Shown: positions 7,147 through 9,974 of the stretch, in pieces | Position numbering within the stretch: the first letter of the stretch is position 1 | Layout: each line of letters begins with the position of its first letter | Source: Chloroflexota bacterium | GTDB lineage: Bacteria; Chloroflexota; Dehalococcoidia; Lucifugimonadales; Lucifugimonadaceae | Assembly: GCA_016189845.1 (NCBI GenBank) | Contig: JACPRT010000163.1 | Coordinates: 1-9,974, forward strand | DNA: 9,974 nucleotides | Reading direction: 5' to 3' | Notes under the pieces: generated by a model | The model's input: only the letters and a program-made list of their open reading frames with translations | What the model was told of the DNA's origin: nothing | Database searches by the model: none | Position numbers and translations under genes: made by a program

Positions 7147-7163
7147 CGCGGCGAAATGCCGCG
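7147..7163. repeat. Perfect 6-bp GC hairpin upstream of sdhA
   Basis: CGCGGCGAAATGCCGCG: CGCGGC (7147-7152) pairs with GCCGCG (7158-7163) around a five-base loop. It fills the middle of the 45-nt gap between the Nudix gene and sdhA, ending next to the Shine-Dalgarno-like GGATGGGG of sdhA. It matches the mdh-otsAB hairpin at 854-870 in 15 of 17 positions. It could be a dispersed hairpin repeat, an RNA-processing site or a local control of sdhA translation. It has no U-run, so it is not an intrinsic terminator. Confidence 0.55.
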
Positions 7164-7181
7164 TCGGCTTCGACAATCTGA

Positions 7182-7757
7182 TCAGCTGGACGCCCCCCGA
7201 CCCGCCGGGAGGCGGTCCTTCCAGAGGCATGACGCCATCAGCAGCGTGCCGATGCTCTTGGCGTCCCGGATTGCCCCGGAGGAGATGAGGGCCGGGATCC
7301 GCGCGAGGGGGACCTCTTCGACTCCCACGTCCTCGTCGACGTCCTGGTCGAGCCGGCTGGCCGATAGCCCCAGGGCCAGGTATGCGTGCATGTACTCGGT
7401 GCACCAGCCGGGGGCGATCCAGAATTCCGACAGCTTGATCAGACGCGCCGCGATGTGGCCGGTCTCTTCCTGCAGTTCGCGCTGCGCCGCGACCTCTGGC
7501 GTTTCCCCCGGGTCGATATGACCGGCGGGGGCTTCCAGCAGCTCTTCGCCCGTGGCATGGCGCCATTGCCGGACCATCAGGACCGTCGACCGGTCGGTGA
7601 CCGGGACGATGACCACCGATCCGGGGTGTTCGACGATTTCGCGTTCGACCGGCGAGTGGTCGGCGATCTGGATAGTGTCGACTCGAAGGCTGAGGATCTT
7701 CCCTGCAAACTGCCGCCGGGAAGCCAGCGTCTTGGTCCGCAACATCGTTGGCATCAT
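7182..7757 (-). CDS. Nudix hydrolase, probable ADP-ribose pyrophosphatase
   Basis: 191 aa. The Nudix box is complete (residues 79-101, G-x5-E-x7-REL-Q-EE-T-G), with Arg93, Glu94, Glu97 and Glu98 for metal binding and catalysis. Before it lies RQWRHATGEELLEAPAG (64-80 region), typical of ADP-ribose and nucleotide-sugar pyrophosphatases. A proline 16 residues after the box (Pro116, in FWIAPGW) fits the ADP-ribose subfamily, which splits ADP-ribose into AMP and ribose-5-phosphate. Other nucleoside-diphosphate substrates cannot be excluded. ATGs at 7757, 7754 and 7745 are all possible; CAGGG lies shortly before the first. It sits 34 nt after nadK and 45 nt before sdhA. Together with NAD kinase this suggests upkeep of the NAD pool, clearing ADP-ribose formed by NAD breakdown; that role is inferred from context. 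Confidence 0.88.
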   Translation of the reverse strand: MMPTMLRTKTLASRRQFAGKILSLRVDTIQIADHSPVEREIVEHPGSVVIVPVTDRSTVLMVRQWRHATGEELLEAPAGHIDPGETPEVAAQRELQEETGHIAARLIKLSEFWIAPGWCTEYMHAYLALGLSASRLDQDVDEDVGVEEVPLARIPALISSGAIRDAKSIGTLLMASCLWKDRLPAGRGASS

Positions 7758-7791
7758 ACGCCCTGCCTGGCCGTCTCGCTCAACGTCCCGA

Positions 7792-8736
7792 TCACGGTCC
7801 GGGGCGGGTGGGTTGGCGGCGTCTGCGGCGGCGAGGCAGGGACTCCTGGCGCATTCCCAGGCGTCGCGTCAGCGATGCGTAGAACTCGGTGGTGGGATTC
7901 CTGCGAAGGAATCGCGCACGGTGGGGGCTGATGCGCACCGTCACGGTCTGGCCTGGCCGGATTGGACGGTCAATGAAGCCGTCCACGCTCAGGACCCCAG
8001 TCTCCGGTCCGTCGAACCTGATGTCGATGGCCGTCTCGTGTGGGAGCAGCAGGCCGCCTTGCAGGCTCATGTGCGCAGCGACGGGCTTGAGCAGGATGCA
8101 GTCGATTTCAGGGTCGATGACCGGCCCGCCCAACGCCAGGCTGTAGCCGGTCGATCCCGTAGCGGTGGACATGACCACGGCGTCGGCGCGATAGCTGACC
8201 AGGTGCACACCGTTGATGTGAGTACGTATGTTGACGATACGCGGCGTGTTCCCGCGGCCGATGGTGACGTCGTTCAGCGCGTGTTGCGATGCTCCCCGGA
8301 AGACTACCGAATCGACCTGCAGCATGGCGCGCTCTTCGACCCGCGCGTTGCCTTCCAGGTACCAGCCGAGCTGGTCGAGCGCATGATCAGCGTCCACCTC
8401 GCTCATGAAGCCGACGCGCCCCATGTTGACCCCGAGGACCGGGATCTTCCGAGGCGCGGCGATGTGCATCGCCCGCAGGATCGTGCCGTCGCCGCCGATC
8501 GTGATCATCAGGTTGGCGCCGTCGAACCGGCTGCCGTCGACCTCCGCGGCCTCGGCGTCCATCGCCCACCACTCGCCGTCGAGGCCGAAACGCTCGATCA
8601 GCGTTCGGGCGAGCTCGCCGGCCTCTGGAATGAGGCCGTGGTAGATGACCCCGATCCTTGCCAGCGCGATTTTTAGCCCCCTGCGACGCCCGGCAGGGTG
8701 CGGACGGCTATCTCGGCGACACGCAGCAGGAACCAC
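7792..8736 (-). CDS. nadK: NAD kinase (polyphosphate/ATP-NAD kinase)
   Basis: Phosphorylates NAD to NADP in the cytosol. Residues are numbered from GTG at 8736 (314 aa). GGDGT (81-85) is the phosphate-donor and catalytic Asp loop, NMGRVGF (104-110) follows, NDVTIG (155-160) binds NAD, TATGSTGYSLALGGP (191-205) is the glycine-rich core, and the Asp-Gly at 252-253 completes the site. All key motifs are present. The start is doubtful. GTG at 8736 adds about 22 basic residues (RRDSRPHPAGRRRG) and overlaps nuoN by 64 bases. The homologous region begins near KIALARIGVIY, where no ATG, GTG or TTG occurs. ATC at 8670, two bases after the nuoN stop and six after AGGGGG, is in frame and ideally placed, so the protein probably starts there (292 aa). 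The C-terminus carries six arginines in a row (302-307) beyond the usual end of the family. The Nudix gene follows after 34 nt. Confidence 0.93.
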   Translation of the reverse strand: MVPAACRRDSRPHPAGRRRGLKIALARIGVIYHGLIPEAGELARTLIERFGLDGEWWAMDAEAAEVDGSRFDGANLMITIGGDGTILRAMHIAAPRKIPVLGVNMGRVGFMSEVDADHALDQLGWYLEGNARVEERAMLQVDSVVFRGASQHALNDVTIGRGNTPRIVNIRTHINGVHLVSYRADAVVMSTATGSTGYSLALGGPVIDPEIDCILLKPVAAHMSLQGGLLLPHETAIDIRFDGPETGVLSVDGFIDRPIRPGQTVTVRISPHRARFLRRNPTTEFYASLTRRLGMRQESLPRRRRRRQPTRPGP

Positions 8737-9974
8737 GGGGCAACGCCGAACGCCACCACGCCCAGCGCCGCCACAGCCGTCACCACGCCGAGCGAGGCAT
8801 CGACCCCGACCCGTTCCTCCGAGGCCGGCGCATCCATGTACATCGTCCTGATCACCCGGAGGTAGTAGTAGGCCGACACGACGCTGTTGATGACGCCAGC
8901 TACGGCCAGCCAGGTCAGCCCGCTGTTGACCGCTGCGTTGAAGATGAAGACCTTGCCCATGAAGCCGACCGTCGGCGGGAGTCCGAGCAGCGATACGAGC
9001 CCCACCGAAAGGAGCGCGGCGGTGACCGGCGCACGCTTCGCCATGCCCGCGAACCCGGATATCGAGTCGTCGTTGGTGCGGTTCGTGATGGCAATCACCG
9101 CGAAGAATACGGCGAGGTTCGTGAACGCATAGCCGGCAAGGTAGAAGAGGATCCCCTGTGGCCCCGCAACGAAGTTACCGGACGTGCTGCGCGCGGCGAC
9201 CGCCGCCAGCCCGACGAGGATGAAACCAGCCTGCGATATCGTACTGTAGCCAAGCAGGCGCTTGATGTTGCGCTGCGAGAGCGCCATGAGGTTGCCGAGA
9301 GTCATCGTGACGACTGCGAGGATGGCGAAGAGTCCCGACCACTCGATCGCGAGGTCGGGCGCGCCGAATGCTGAGTAGAGGACACGCAGGACGACGGCAA
9401 AGCCCGCGGCCTTGCTGGCCACCGAAAGGAAGGCGACGATCGGGGTCGGGCCGCCTTCGTAGACATCGGGCACCCACATCTGGAACGGGGCGGCCGAGAG
9501 CTTGAACGCGAAGCCTGAGACCGCGAGGACGACCCCGATCAGGAGGGCGTAGCTGCCGAACGGGACGCCTGCGTCCAGCGCGCCGGCCTGGCGCATCTGG
9601 TCGACCCTGGCGAAGATCTCGGCCAGGTGGGTGGTACCCGTGAATCCGTATATGAAGACCAGGCCGTAAAGGAGTACGGCCGAGCTTATTCCGCTCAGGA
9701 TCAGGAACTTGAGGCCGGCTTCCGCCGACTTGTCCTCACGCAGGAAGGCGAGCACCGCCGCCACCGGCAGCGCGGTGAGCTCGAGAGAAACGTAGATCGT
9801 GATGAGCTCCGTGGCGGAGCCCAGGAGGGTCATCCCGGTCGTCGAAAGCAACGTGAGGGCGATGAACTCGCCCCGGTGCTCCTCGAACCGCCTCGAGTAG
9901 CGCTCGGCGGACAGGATGACGGCAAGCGCGACGAACGAGAAGAGCAGGACGAAGAAGAGCGCGAAACGGTCGAC
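8673..9974 (-). CDS. nuoN: NADH-quinone oxidoreductase subunit N (5' end cut by window)
   Basis: Antiporter-like proton-pumping membrane subunit of respiratory complex I. The frame is open to the window edge; 433 residues are visible. About 70 N-terminal residues are probably missing, judged from the position of the conserved Glu. The protein is a chain of hydrophobic helices. Family motifs are clear: YVSLELTALP with Glu65, SAEAGLKFLILSG with Lys89, FKLSAAPFQMWVPDVYEG with Lys158, VASKAAGF with Lys188, SQRNIKRLLGYSTISQAGF, and LPPTVGFMGK with Lys341. This set of Glu and Lys residues matches the buried charges of the proton channel in NuoN, which separates it from NuoL and NuoM. The TTG at 9851 is internal. 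nuoN is commonly the last nuo gene; here it runs straight into nadK, with nadK probably starting two bases after its TAA. The rest of the nuo operon should lie upstream, outside the window. Confidence 0.95.
   Translation of the reverse strand, partial: VDRFALFFVLLFSFVALAVILSAERYSRRFEEHRGEFIALTLLSTTGMTLLGSATELITIYVSLELTALPVAAVLAFLREDKSAEAGLKFLILSGISSAVLLYGLVFIYGFTGTTHLAEIFARVDQMRQAGALDAGVPFGSYALLIGVVLAVSGFAFKLSAAPFQMWVPDVYEGGPTPIVAFLSVASKAAGFAVVLRVLYSAFGAPDLAIEWSGLFAILAVVTMTLGNLMALSQRNIKRLLGYSTISQAGFILVGLAAVAARSTSGNFVAGPQGILFYLAGYAFTNLAVFFAVIAITNRTNDDSISGFAGMAKRAPVTAALLSVGLVSLLGLPPTVGFMGKVFIFNAAVNSGLTWLAVAGVINSVVSAYYYLRVIRTMYMDAPASEERVGVDASLGVVTAVAALGVVAFGVAPWFLLRVAEIAVRTLPGVAGG
8677..8682 (-). 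promoter_or_regulatory. Shine-Dalgarno-like AGGGGG before nadK
   Basis: On the minus strand AGGGGG overlaps the last codons of nuoN and ends six bases before ATC at 8670. The spacing is ideal for that codon but twelve bases for the next candidate, CTG at 8664. No similar site is needed for the distant GTG at 8736. It is the main evidence for a non-canonical nadK start. Confidence 0.5.

Noticed and set aside
5..9974. GTCGAC (SalI-type) hexamers near both ends of the window
   Set aside because: GTCGAC is common in this GC-rich coding sequence, and the window edges are arbitrary, so it is not evidence of a cloned fragment.

Overview
The window is high-GC bacterial DNA, densely packed with metabolic and respiratory genes. 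I see no mobile element, CRISPR array, rRNA or tRNA. The malate dehydrogenase is of the LDH-like type found in phototrophic Chloroflexi, and the succinate dehydrogenase is the non-classical form with an HdrB-like subunit. Together these suggest a Chloroflexota-like genome, possibly Dehalococcoidia or SAR202-like. That assignment is an inference from gene types, not a search result.

Left arm, + strand (1-3120): the 3' part of malate dehydrogenase (mdh), cut by the window edge, then a 74-nt gap with a small GC hairpin, then a full bifunctional trehalose-6-phosphate synthase/phosphatase (OtsA-OtsB fusion, 732 aa) with a strong ribosome binding site.

Right arm, - strand (9974 down to 3117): seven genes read in the same direction with very short gaps or overlaps, which looks like one operon. 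In transcription order they are nuoN (5' cut by the window edge), nadK, a Nudix ADP-ribose pyrophosphatase-like gene, sdhA, sdhB, an HdrB-like 'sdhE' with CCG domains, and a small Apea-like HEPN protein. The two arms converge, and their last genes share the four bases CTAG, so there is no room for a terminator between them. No gene-free stretch exceeds 300 bases; the longest is the 74 nt between mdh and otsAB.

Working together: malate dehydrogenase and succinate dehydrogenase belong to the TCA cycle. NuoN is a proton-pumping subunit of complex I. NAD kinase and the ADP-ribose-type Nudix enzyme act on the nicotinamide pool these dehydrogenases use. OtsAB makes trehalose, a compatible solute. 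The SdhABE set has no membrane-anchor gene beside it, and its SdhB has an extra cysteine that should turn the usual [3Fe-4S] centre into a third cysteine-rich [4Fe-4S]-type site.

I found no clearly new system. The points most worth a second look are a near-identical hairpin in two intergenic gaps, the unusual cysteine pattern of SdhB/SdhE, a HEPN protein with no histidine at all inside a respiratory operon, and a probable non-canonical AUC start for NAD kinase.
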